The notes under the pieces are model-generated. The model was not told where the DNA came from. It did no database searches and saw nothing but the letters and a program-made list of their open reading frames with translations. From Acidimicrobiia bacterium (GTDB lineage: Bacteria > Actinomycetota > Acidimicrobiia > Spongiisociales > JAENVV01): a stretch of 10,270 bases of DNA. The stretch covers positions 1,622,321-1,632,590 of the forward strand of contig CP070681.1 in NCBI GenBank assembly GCA_020352575.1. The letters are read 5' to 3'. This document shows, one piece after another, positions 1-6,959 of this stretch (position 1 is the stretch's first letter; each line of letters starts with the position of its first letter). Both the position numbers and the translations under genes were made by a program.

Positions 1-495
1 GGGGTAGATGCCGGGCTCCGTGCGCTCCTGGAGCGCCTTCCACCCGATCCACAGCGGGACGAAGGTCGTCGTGAGGTAGATCGCGTCGAGGATGAGGGGG
101 AACTCGAAGCCCTGGCGGCCGTCGCCGAGCCCGACACCGACGGCGAGGACCGAGACCACGCCGACGAGCAGGGTCCACAGCGTGTTGAACCGGGCGAGTG
201 CGACGTCGCGGATCGTCGCGCCGGTCAACCGCGGGAGGAGGAGGTAGAGGGCGCCGACATTGATGAAGTAGACGGCACCGAATCCGAGGACGGCGTTCGC
301 CATCGGCTCGAGTCGCCCGAACTGGAACATGCCCCAGTCCTGGAAGATGGGCGGGAACACGAGCGAGATCCACGCCGTGAAGTGCATGAGCGCGGCGAGG
401 GCGAGCAGGGCGACCCCGATGAGCAGGGATTGCCTCGCAACGGCTTCGACATCGCCCGGGGGCGGCGTCGATGTCGTTTCGGTCTCAGTGCTCAA
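1..495 (-). CDS. Heme-copper oxidase subunit I-like membrane protein (CcoN/NorB type), N-terminal 165 residues, partial
   Basis: The minus-strand frame is open from a TTG at 495 to the window edge, with strong G/C third positions. The TTG is chosen because AGAAGGAG (503-510) lies 7 bases upstream; an ATG at 514 is out of frame. Residues 1-22 are hydrophilic. Membrane segments follow at about 23-47, 66-88, 104-123 and 134-152. The stretch FGRLEPMANAVLGFG (59-73) and the later EFPLILDAIYL...RTEPGIYP (131-165) resemble the cbb3-type oxidase subunit I pattern 'FGRLRPLHTNAV...' and the segment that leads to helix IV. Family members catalyse O2 (or NO) reduction at a heme-copper site; the copper and high-spin heme ligands would lie in the part outside the window. 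Oddly, the histidine expected in 'RPLHTN', a low-spin heme ligand, is absent (RLEPM-ANAV). The gene is divergent from the cytochrome b operon, so it may be a terminal acceptor for it. The superfamily call is fairly secure; the exact subtype and activity are not. Confidence 0.6.
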   Translation of the reverse strand, partial: MSTETETTSTPPPGDVEAVARQSLLIGVALLALAALMHFTAWISLVFPPIFQDWGMFQFGRLEPMANAVLGFGAVYFINVGALYLLLPRLTGATIRDVALARFNTLWTLLVGVVSVLAVGVGLGDGRQGFEFPLILDAIYLTTTFVPLWIGWKALQERTEPGIYP

Positions 496-792
496 CCCGG
501 TGCTCCTTCTCCATGGTCCGGGACGGGGGCAGCCTACCGGTGCTGCGATGTCGTCGCGCGCCCGTGGCGGGGACACGACAGTGTGTCGGGACCCGGGGCA
601 TTGTGCCGCCCCGGCGGGGGAGCGTCAAAAGGGCTCCGATGGCGCGGAAAGCGCCGGTCAGCGGGCCTTCTCGACCCCGCGCAGACGGTTCGATGTGCCC
701 GTTACCATTCTGCTAAACATGGCGCCGACGCTCCGTCGACTCGGGGTGTTCGCACGCGAGGCCAGTACCCGACACGGAGCTCAGTTCGACCC
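496..792. other. Divergent intergenic region between the oxidase-like gene and the cytochrome b operon
   Basis: No convincing gene lies in these 297 bases. Visible structure: an inverted repeat CGACA-GTG-TGTCG (576-588), a CCGCC/GGCGG dyad (606-617) and a perfect dyad GGCGC-GGAAA-GCGCC (641-655). A minus-strand TAGGCT (531-536) fits the actinobacterial TANNNT -10 pattern for the leftward gene and would give a leader of about 30 bases holding its ribosome site. For the rightward operon, TACCAT (703-708) is a possible -10, and TCAGTT (781-786) sits 6 bases before the ATG as in a leaderless promoter, but it misses the conserved A. No good -35 boxes were found. No Rex-type TGTGA-N6-TCACA site is visible here. 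Promoter assignments are weak guesses. Confidence 0.3.
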
Positions 793-1422
793 ATGGATGC
801 CCTCATGCACCGGTTGTCCACCATGGACGACGGTACGCGCGCCCGGCTCTCGTGGTCGCTGATGGCACTCGGCCTCGGCGCATTGGCGGTCGGAGTGTTC
901 TTCGCCCACGCCGGCCTGGCTCCTGATGGGTCAGCTCCGGGCGAGGAGCAGTTCATCGGCTACCTCGAGTTCGTCCCCCGTCACTGGCTCGTCTTCACGG
1001 CCGGGCAGCTCGTCGCCTTCGGTGGGTCCCAGCTCATGCTCGCCGGCGCCGCTCTCCTCTGGGTCGCCAACCAGCCGCTCACGTGGGCCCGTGCCGGCCT
1101 CGCCGCATGGCTGGCCTGGATCGAGCTCGTGCTCCTCTGGGGCGTCGTCCCCTCCGAGTGGCTCAACCTCACGCAGGGCCCGCTCGGATGGACGAGCCAG
1201 AACATCTTCCTCACCATCCCGCCGTGGCTCGTCCTCAACAACCCGATCGACATCTCGTACGCCGCGTTGAAGGACATGATCGCCGGCGGCTATCACATGT
1301 TCTCGCTGGTGATCGTCCTCTGGTTCGCCTTCAAGATCCAGGACTGGGGCAAGACAGCTCCCAAGCAGGACGACTCCGTCACCGAATCTCCCTACGGCCG
1401 GCCGATGCGGAAGGTCACCTGA
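793..1422 (+). CDS. Polytopic membrane protein of unknown function, first gene of the cytochrome b operon
   Basis: This is a 209-residue protein that I do not recognise as a named family. Membrane segments are seen at about 21-40, 65-91, 100-119 and 163-181, with a further hydrophobic stretch near 138-148. Between the third and last segments is a conserved-looking loop rich in W, N and P (VPSEWLNLTQGPLGW, 119-133). The C-terminus (183-209) is hydrophilic and charged. No CxxCH, Fe-S cysteine motif or catalytic signature is visible. The start ATG at 793 begins just before the first helix, with only a weak GGAG 13 bases upstream; ATG 823 (Met11) is an alternative. Reading the frame further upstream gives non-coding-like composition. 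The stop overlaps the ferredoxin start (TGATG), so the two are translationally coupled. I infer that it is an accessory or anchor subunit for the ferredoxin or the cytochrome b complex. Confidence 0.75.
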   Translation: MDALMHRLSTMDDGTRARLSWSLMALGLGALAVGVFFAHAGLAPDGSAPGEEQFIGYLEFVPRHWLVFTAGQLVAFGGSQLMLAGAALLWVANQPLTWARAGLAAWLAWIELVLLWGVVPSEWLNLTQGPLGWTSQNIFLTIPPWLVLNNPIDISYAALKDMIAGGYHMFSLVIVLWFAFKIQDWGKTAPKQDDSVTESPYGRPMRKVT

Positions 1423-1874
1423 TGGCCCGCACCGAGGTCTACTTCGAGATCCCGCCGATGCGCGACGACTACCAGTTGGCGCTCGTCGACACGGGCTACC
1501 TGTCGAAGAACCTGAAGCCGAAGCAGTTCCTGCACATCAACCAGGCCGAATGCATCCTCTGCGAGGGCTGCGTCGACATCTGCCCCTGGAAGTGCATCCA
1601 CTACCTCTCCACCGAAGCCATCGCCGAGTCGACGAACGTCGCCAACCCCAATGACGACGCCGAGGCGTTCGGTTTCTTCATCGTCGACGAGGACACCTGC
1701 ACCCGATGCGCCCTGTGCGTGGATCGGTGTCCCACCGGTGTCATCACCCTCGGCAAGTTCGAGGGATCGGTCGCCGACGTCGCCCAGCAGGAAGGCCTCC
1801 CCGCCCCGTGGGAGGTCGACACGGGTGAGCGCGACCACAAGAACGGGTACGTCTACGGCATCCGGGGGATGTGA
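1422..1874 (+). CDS. 2[4Fe-4S] ferredoxin-like protein of the cytochrome b operon
   Basis: This 150-residue protein carries two classic CxxCxxCxxxCP cluster motifs: Cys44, 47, 50, 54 (CILCEGCVDICP) and Cys93, 96, 99, 103 (CTRCALCVDRCP). An extra Cys58 follows the first motif. The motifs are separated by about 38 residues, longer than in minimal clostridial-type ferredoxins, and flanked by an N-terminal extension of about 40 residues and a C-terminal tail of about 45. No signal peptide or membrane helix is seen, so it should act on the cytoplasmic side, passing single electrons between low-potential donors and a partner. The start at 1422 has GGAAGG (1409-1414) 7 bases upstream and overlaps the previous stop. 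The next gene, cytochrome b, starts 3 bases after its stop. This placement suggests a subunit or dedicated electron partner of the b6-like complex; that role is inferred. The cluster content is secure. Confidence 0.9.
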   Translation: MARTEVYFEIPPMRDDYQLALVDTGYLSKNLKPKQFLHINQAECILCEGCVDICPWKCIHYLSTEAIAESTNVANPNDDAEAFGFFIVDEDTCTRCALCVDRCPTGVITLGKFEGSVADVAQQEGLPAPWEVDTGERDHKNGYVYGIRGM

Positions 1875-1877
1875 ACA

Positions 1878-2639
<762 letters not shown>

Positions 2640-2642
2640 ACC

Positions 2643-3467
2643 ATGGCTGAGCTCCCCGAACACCTGCTGCGCCGCTCCGCAGAGGCCAAGGCCAAGGCCC
2701 TCGGCATCTCCGTCGAGGAGGCGATGGCCCAGTTGAAGGGTGAGGCGCCCCCGACCCCGGCTCCGACCCCTGCGGCGGCCGCCCCCGAACCGGAGGCCCA
2801 ATCCGCAGCCGTCGCCACCGCCGCCCCCGAGGCTGCACCGGAGACGAACGGCCACGCACCCGTGGTCGGGGACCCGACGAAGGCGACGTCGGTGCGGCCG
2901 GTCGCCCCCGCCGTCGGAGGGCCCGAAGGTGTGCGCACCCAGCGCCTCCTCACGGTCGTCAAGGCGAAGGCCATCCAGCAGACGAAGGCCGAACCCCAGG
3001 ACAAGGTGAACACCTGGCCGCACCTGATGATCGTGGAGTTTGCCTCGCTGCTCGCCGTGACCGGCGTGCTCATCATCCTGTCGATCATCCTGCAGGCCCC
3101 CCTCCTCGAGGCGGCGAACTTCAACGCCACCCCGAACCCCTCGAAGGCGCCCTGGTACTTCCTGGGCCTCCAGGAGTTGCTCTCCTACTTCGACCCGCAG
3201 ATCGCCGGGGTGTCCATCCCCACGATCGTCGGCCTCCTCGGCTTCATGGCGATCCCCTACGTGGACAAGAACCCGTCGAACAAGCCGTCCGACCGCAAGG
3301 TCGCCATCTTCATGTACACGTTCTTCCTCATGGGTTCGGCGGTCCTCACGATCATCGGTGTCCTCTTCCGGGGACCGGGCTTCAACTTCACCTATCCGTG
3401 GAACGACGGGATCTTCTTCGACGACCTCAAGGACTGGGTGCCCATCGGACTCGGGGATGGCCACTGA
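2643..3467 (+). CDS. Cytochrome b subunit IV-like protein (PetD-like) with an N-terminal soluble extension
   Basis: This 274-residue protein supplies the C-terminal half of cytochrome b, completing the quinol oxidation (Qo) site with the preceding gene. Membrane helices lie at about 127-151, 190-206 and 220-241. The Qo motif, PEWY in b6f and bc1, reads APWY here (169-172, in SKAPWYFLGLQELL), so the motif glutamate is replaced by proline. Before the membrane part are about 120 extra residues: a charged, helix-like module (1-33, PEHLLRRSAEAKAKALG), then an Ala/Pro/Glu-rich linker (35-97). Standard subunit IV is about 160 residues, so this is a clear extension. It starts 3 bases after the previous stop, without an obvious ribosome site, suggesting coupled translation. 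Its stop overlaps the Rieske start. The extension has no recognised function; it lies on the N-terminal, probably cytoplasmic, side and might hold the ferredoxin or another soluble partner (inference). Confidence 0.92.
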   Translation: MAELPEHLLRRSAEAKAKALGISVEEAMAQLKGEAPPTPAPTPAAAAPEPEAQSAAVATAAPEAAPETNGHAPVVGDPTKATSVRPVAPAVGGPEGVRTQRLLTVVKAKAIQQTKAEPQDKVNTWPHLMIVEFASLLAVTGVLIILSIILQAPLLEAANFNATPNPSKAPWYFLGLQELLSYFDPQIAGVSIPTIVGLLGFMAIPYVDKNPSNKPSDRKVAIFMYTFFLMGSAVLTIIGVLFRGPGFNFTYPWNDGIFFDDLKDWVPIGLGDGH

Positions 3468-4309
3468 TGACCGACCTCCTGCCCATCGCCCTCGCCGCGG
3501 TCGCCGTGCTCGCTGCGGCAGCCGCGTTCACGATTGCGTGGCGTCGCTCCAACGATCCCGACTGGAGGGCGAACGTCCAGGCCAAGGCTGCCGCGGCGGA
3601 CACACCGTCGGAGGTGCCGGTCACGATCACCGCGGCCGCCGCCGACGGCGAAGAGGACGCCGGGTCGGTGGCAGTGCTGGTGGACGAGGAAGAGACTCCC
3701 GAGGAGGAGCCACCGGCTCCCGTCGAGTACCGGGCCGCCACAGAGGAGGAGATGGGCATGACCCGTCGGTCCTTCCTCAACCGGGCCCTCGCCTCCATGT
3801 TCGGCCTGTTCCTCGCCGGCTTCGGGATGGCCTCGCTCGCCTTCCTCTGGCCGAAGGTGAAGGGCGGGTTCGGCTCCGACATCGACGCCGGTGATGCCGA
3901 TGAGATCCTCGCCCAGGTGTTGAACCCGGACGGCACCGTGAACCCGATGTTCCTCCCCGAGGCGCGGGCCTACATCGTGCCGATGCTCGAGGATTCGGTC
4001 TCTGGTTCGCAGTTCGAGGGCAACGCAACCGTCGACGCGAGCCTCGTGGCCCTCTTCCAGACCTGCGTCCACCTGGGATGTCGGGTTCCATGGTGCGCCC
4101 CTTCCCAGGGCTTCGAGTGCCCGTGCCACGGTTCCAAGTACAACTCGGTCGGCGAGTACATCGCCGGCCCGGCACCCCGCAACCTCGACCGCTTCGTGGT
4201 CGGCGTGAACGACCGCAACCGCTTCATCATCAGCACCGGTTCGATCATCGCCACCTCCCGTGCGATCCGGAAGTCGGTCCGCTACCCGCAAGGGCCGTCA
4301 TGCATCTGA
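3467..4309 (+). CDS. Rieske 2Fe-2S protein of the b6-type complex, Tat-targeted, with an extra N-terminal helix
   Basis: This 280-residue protein carries electrons from the quinol oxidation site to cytochrome c. The cluster boxes are CVHLGC (200-205) and CPCHGS (218-223): Cys200, His202, Cys218 and His221 bind the 2Fe-2S cluster, and Cys205 and Cys220 can form the usual disulfide. The surrounding VPW and the later GPAPR resemble PetC of b6f. A twin-arginine motif TRRSFL (99-104) precedes a membrane helix (108-127), so the domain sits on the outer face. Unlike short Rieske proteins, there is an extra N-terminal helix (4-24) and an acidic, Ala/Pro-rich linker (28-95). The ATG at 3467 overlaps the previous stop and has GGGGA (3453-3457) upstream. 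A second in-frame start at 3758 has AGGAGG 8 bases ahead and would give a normal 183-residue Rieske. Cys210 inside the cluster loop is unusual. Confidence 0.95.
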   Translation: MTDLLPIALAAVAVLAAAAAFTIAWRRSNDPDWRANVQAKAAAADTPSEVPVTITAAAADGEEDAGSVAVLVDEEETPEEEPPAPVEYRAATEEEMGMTRRSFLNRALASMFGLFLAGFGMASLAFLWPKVKGGFGSDIDAGDADEILAQVLNPDGTVNPMFLPEARAYIVPMLEDSVSGSQFEGNATVDASLVALFQTCVHLGCRVPWCAPSQGFECPCHGSKYNSVGEYIAGPAPRNLDRFVVGVNDRNRFIISTGSIIATSRAIRKSVRYPQGPSCI

Positions 4310-4325
4310 CGAAGGGTGGGCCCGC

Positions 4326-5855
4326 ATGCTGAGCGGCCTCGTCATGGTGGTCGCCGCCGTCGTGGCCGTGGGTTGGCTCGCCTACCTCGTGGCCGGATCG
4401 GTTCGCGGCAAGGGCAAGGAGGACGTCGCCGTCAACCTGCGCCCGGGTGACTCCAACGAGGAGCTCGAGGGCAAGCGACTCGACACTTCACTCGTGTGGT
4501 CGGTCGCATTCGCTGCGTTCCTCGCGCTCTCCATCCCGATCTACTTCCTCGGTGAGGTCGACCGCCAGGCCGGCTTCGAGGACGAGTTCTACGAGACGGC
4601 GCTCGAGCACGGCAAGAAGTTGTCGGCGACCACCGAGGACGGCGGGCTGAACTGCATGGGCTGCCACGGAGCCAACTACGTGGGTGGTGCTGCCTCGTAC
4701 GTCGAGCCCCGCTCCAACGTCACGGTGACGTGGTCGGCTCCCCGACTCGACACGATCTTCTACCGGTACTCCCGGGAGGAAGTGAAGTTCTGGCTCATCT
4801 ACGGACGTCCCGGCTCGCCGATGCCCGCTTGGGGGCTCGAGGGTGGTGGCCCGCTCAACGACCAGGAGATCGAAGACATCCTCACGCACATGGAGTCGCT
4901 CCAACTCCCGCAGGACGAGGCGCTCGCGCTCATCGAGGGGGACCTCGCTGCAGCGCAACGCTCGCTCGAGGGAGCCGACGCGTCGGTGGCAGCAACCCTG
5001 GCCGACCAGCAGACGCTCGTCTCATTTGCGCTCGACGCGCCGCAGTACGAGACCGATCTGCTCCGCCTCCACGACGAGATCACGGCCCTCGCCGAGTCGG
5101 AAGGCATCGATGTCGACGGTGACGGCGTGAGCGACGAGGCCGAGAACGGCTTGCCTGCCCTGTTCGAGGAAGTCGCCTCACTCGGCCTCGACCAGTACGC
5201 GGTGGCTGGCGTCACGAACGTGGACCTGCCGTCGCTCGACCTCGATCCCCGCAATCCCGTGACGAACGGCCTGCTCCCCGACGGTGACCTCCTCTACGGG
5301 TACATCGACGACGAGGGCCATGAGGTCGAGGGTGTGCTCTCGCGACTCATCAAGACGATGCAGCTGTTCGAGATCGCCGCGCAGAACCAGGAACGGACGC
5401 TCGACCGGTTCCAACTCGGGCTCGACTTCCTCGAAGGTGCGGTCGAGGACGAACTCTGGGAGGTCGACGTCCAGGCAGTGGCCGACGCCACCTTCGGCGG
5501 CGACGTCGACACCGCCCAGCGTGCCGTCAACCTCTTCAACGCCAACTGCGCCCGTTGCCACACCACGGGCTACTCGGCGGGGCCGGCGTTCCAGGGTCCG
5601 ATCGGCGGAGGCGGCTTCGGCCCGTCGCTCCTGCCGCCACGTGCACTCATCCAGTTCGACGCAGATCCCGAGCTCCTCGCCAGCTTCCTCATCTCCGGTT
5701 CGGAAGAGGGCCAGCCCTACGGCGTGAACGGCATCGGCCGTGGCTATATGCCCGCCTTCGGTGGGCTGCTCCCACGAGAGGACATCGACCTGCTCGTGGC
5801 GTACCTGATGGGCAGCACCCTTGGTGGCCCCAACCTCATGGAGGGAGGTAGCTGA
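4326..5855 (+). CDS. Membrane-anchored diheme cytochrome c with a calcium-loop insert
   Basis: This 509-residue protein is the likely electron acceptor from Rieske. Membrane helices are at about 3-24 and 55-76, with the basic segment GSVRGKGK between them, so the bulk is external. Two cytochrome c domains are present: CMGCH (110-114) with probable axial Met166 (GSPMPAWG), and CARCH (408-412) with Met475 (GYMPAFGG). Between them lies an insert of about 215 residues: a helical, Ala/Leu/Glu-rich part (194-258), then DVDGDGVSDEAE (262-273), which fits the DxDxDGxxDxxE EF-hand/thrombospondin-3 calcium loop, then a region without recognised motifs. The ATG at 4326 has GAAGGGTGGG (4311-4320) upstream and follows Rieske by 16 bases; an upstream in-frame extension only re-reads the Rieske end. 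Actinobacterial bc complexes also use a diheme cytochrome c, but with the hemes in adjacent domains, so the insert is distinctive. Confidence 0.93.
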   Translation: MLSGLVMVVAAVVAVGWLAYLVAGSVRGKGKEDVAVNLRPGDSNEELEGKRLDTSLVWSVAFAAFLALSIPIYFLGEVDRQAGFEDEFYETALEHGKKLSATTEDGGLNCMGCHGANYVGGAASYVEPRSNVTVTWSAPRLDTIFYRYSREEVKFWLIYGRPGSPMPAWGLEGGGPLNDQEIEDILTHMESLQLPQDEALALIEGDLAAAQRSLEGADASVAATLADQQTLVSFALDAPQYETDLLRLHDEITALAESEGIDVDGDGVSDEAENGLPALFEEVASLGLDQYAVAGVTNVDLPSLDLDPRNPVTNGLLPDGDLLYGYIDDEGHEVEGVLSRLIKTMQLFEIAAQNQERTLDRFQLGLDFLEGAVEDELWEVDVQAVADATFGGDVDTAQRAVNLFNANCARCHTTGYSAGPAFQGPIGGGGFGPSLLPPRALIQFDADPELLASFLISGSEEGQPYGVNGIGRGYMPAFGGLLPREDIDLLVAYLMGSTLGGPNLMEGGS

Positions 5856-6211
5856 TGCGCGAACTCATGCGGGAACTGCTCAGTGCCAACGTCATGTTCA
5901 CCGGCATCACGCTCACCCTCGCCGCGTTCGTGGTGTTCTTCGGGACCGTCTACTTCATCAACGCCACGAACCTCGGCAAGAAGCTGGCGTTCCTGGTGAG
6001 CGGGGCAGGCATCTTCGGTTGGCTGGCGATCAACTCGCTGCTCTTCGTGATGTATGCGCCTCGTGGCCCGAAGCCGCTCTCGATCGAGGGCCTCAACAAC
6101 TTCGAGATTCGCATCATCCCGTTGAGTTGGATGATCGTGTCGCTGATCCTGTTCTTCATGTTCCTCACCGCCCTGAGCCGGTGGGAGGAGGAGCAGGACA
6201 AGTCCGTCTGA
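5855..6211 (+). CDS. Small three-helix membrane protein, last gene of the cytochrome b operon
   Basis: This is a 118-residue protein with no recognised family. Membrane segments are seen at about 13-35, 44-67 and 89-107. The loop between the second and third holds YAPRGPKPLSIEGLNNFEIR (67-86), and the C-terminus is short and charged (RWEEEQDKSV). No metal-binding or catalytic motif is visible. The ATG at 5855 overlaps the diheme cytochrome stop (TGATG) and has a strong ribosome site, GGAGGGAGG (5840-5848), 6 bases upstream, so it is a genuine and well translated gene. Its place between the cytochrome c gene and the terminator suggests a small structural subunit of the complex, like the small hydrophobic subunits of b6f; this is inference from position only. 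Confidence 0.82.
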   Translation: MRELMRELLSANVMFTGITLTLAAFVVFFGTVYFINATNLGKKLAFLVSGAGIFGWLAINSLLFVMYAPRGPKPLSIEGLNNFEIRIIPLSWMIVSLILFFMFLTALSRWEEEQDKSV

Positions 6212-6217
6212 TCGGTC

Positions 6218-6232
6218 GGCGGCGTCGCCGCC
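6218..6232. repeat. Short GC-rich hairpin after the operon
   Basis: A perfect dyad GGCGGC-GTC-GCCGCC lies 7 bases after the stop of the last operon gene. No T-run follows, so it is not itself a standard terminator. It may protect the mRNA 3' end or simply reflect the high G+C content. Confidence 0.35.
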
Positions 6233-6251
6233 TCCCGTTGTCAGTGGTTGG

Positions 6252-6281
6252 AGAAGTCGCAGGAACCCCTGCGGCTTCTTT
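6252..6281 (+). terminator. Rho-independent-type terminator of the cytochrome b operon
   Basis: A 12-pair stem joins AGAAGTCGCAGG (6252-6263) and CCTGCGGCTTCT (6268-6279), with one G-T pair and a four-base loop AACC. The stem is followed by a short T-run (6279-6281) and then GCG. It sits between two convergent genes, 40 bases after the rightward stop at 6211 and 24 bases before the end of rex. The T-run is short and the opposite strand has none, so rightward termination is the main expectation. Confidence 0.7.
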
Positions 6282-6305
6282 GCGTGACGGGCCGGTCGCC
6301 GACCT

Positions 6306-6917
6306 CTACGAGAAGTAGGCGAGGAGCTGGAGCTCGGTGCTGAGGTCGACATGCCGCACCGTGACCTCATCGGGGAGGTCGAGTACGCCGGGGGCGAAGT
6401 TCAGCAACGAGGTGATCCCCGCGGCGACGGCGGCGTTCGCTGCTCCCTGGGCCGCCCGGGCGGGCACGGCGAGGATGGCAATGGTGTCTGACGGGTTCGG
6501 CCCGAGGTCGTCGGCGAGGTGGTCCAGGTCTTGGATGATGTGCCCGGCCTCCTCCGATCCGATCTTCTGCGGGGAGGTGTCGTACAGCCCGACGACGTGG
6601 AACCCGGACGCGTCGAACCCGGCGTAGTTGCCGAGTGCGGTGCCGAGGTGGCCGACGCCGATGATCACGATGCGCCGGTCCTCCTCCACGCCGAGCTCGT
6701 CCCGGAAGGTCGTAATGAGCGTGGCGACGTCGTAGCCGACGCCGCGCGTGCCGCTGATGCCCATCTCGAGCATGTCCCGGCGGACGATTGCATCCGTCGT
6801 GGCTGCCCCGAGGGCGAGCTGCTTGGACGACACCGTGGTCCTCTCGGAGCCCTCGAGGTACCCGAGGTAGCGCGGGAGGCGTCCAACGGTGGCCTTCGGG
6901 AGTGGGCGCTTCGCCAT
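6306..6917 (-). CDS. rex: Redox-sensing transcriptional repressor Rex
   Basis: This 203-residue protein matches Rex throughout. The N-terminal winged-helix DNA-binding domain (about 1-75) includes RLPRYLGYL (13-21), VSSKQLA (29-35) and the wing segment GISGTRGVGYDV (53-64). The Rossmann domain has GVGHLG (87-92), a dinucleotide-binding loop, then YD113 after the next strand. The family motifs LAVPARAAQ (149-157), LLNFAP (171-176) and VDLSTELQLLAYF (190-202) close the protein. Rex binds DNA when NAD+ is high and releases it when NADH rises, derepressing respiratory and fermentative genes. The ATG at 6917 was chosen over TTG 6923 because it starts the normal Rex N-terminus and lies 6 bases after a TATGCT -10 box. 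A Rex operator overlaps this promoter, so autoregulation is likely. It may also be transcribed from upstream with the alcohol dehydrogenase, which ends 42 bases away. Confidence 0.96.
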   Translation of the reverse strand: MAKRPLPKATVGRLPRYLGYLEGSERTTVSSKQLALGAATTDAIVRRDMLEMGISGTRGVGYDVATLITTFRDELGVEEDRRIVIIGVGHLGTALGNYAGFDASGFHVVGLYDTSPQKIGSEEAGHIIQDLDHLADDLGPNPSDTIAILAVPARAAQGAANAAVAAGITSLLNFAPGVLDLPDEVTVRHVDLSTELQLLAYFS

Positions 6918-6923
6918 GCACAA

Positions 6924-6929
6924 AGCATA
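6924..6929 (-). promoter_or_regulatory. Probable -10 box of a leaderless rex promoter
   Basis: TATGCT on the minus strand fits TANNNT. Only 6 bases separate it from the rex ATG, so transcription should begin at or next to the start codon, as is common in actinobacteria. A GGGGG just upstream (6930-6934) could alternatively be a ribosome site on a longer transcript from the alcohol dehydrogenase gene. CATAC-CCCC-GTATG (6926-6939) forms a dyad across the box. Confidence 0.5.
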
Positions 6930-6937
6930 CCCCCGTA

Positions 6938-6953
6938 TGTGAGAATCCTCACG
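6938..6953. promoter_or_regulatory. Rex operator (ROP-like site)
   Basis: TGTGA-GAATCC-TCACG matches the Streptomyces-type Rex site TGTGA-N6-TCACA at 9 of 10 conserved arm positions, with the correct 6-base gap. The core GTGAG-AATC-CTCAC is a perfect dyad. It lies between the alcohol dehydrogenase stop and rex, just upstream of the rex -10 box, where a bound repressor would block polymerase. Autoregulation of rex through such a site is known in Streptomyces. Confidence 0.7.
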
Positions 6954-6959
6954 AGGTGG

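Noticed and set aside
225..452. Minus-strand frame rich in Ser, Arg and Pro
   Set aside because: It is in another frame of the same strand as the oxidase-like gene, which has family motifs and a ribosome site.
606..617. CCGCC/GGCGG dyad as a terminator
   Set aside because: The loop would be only two bases, no T-run follows on either strand, and it lies upstream of both flanking genes.
382..792. Upstream extension of the first operon gene to 382
   Set aside because: It overlaps the oxidase-like gene on the other strand, is Arg/Gly/Cys-rich and not membrane-like, and the real protein begins cleanly at 793.
6512..6923. Open plus-strand frame antisense to rex
   Set aside because: Rex is unambiguous on the minus strand, and the plus-strand product has no recognisable motif.
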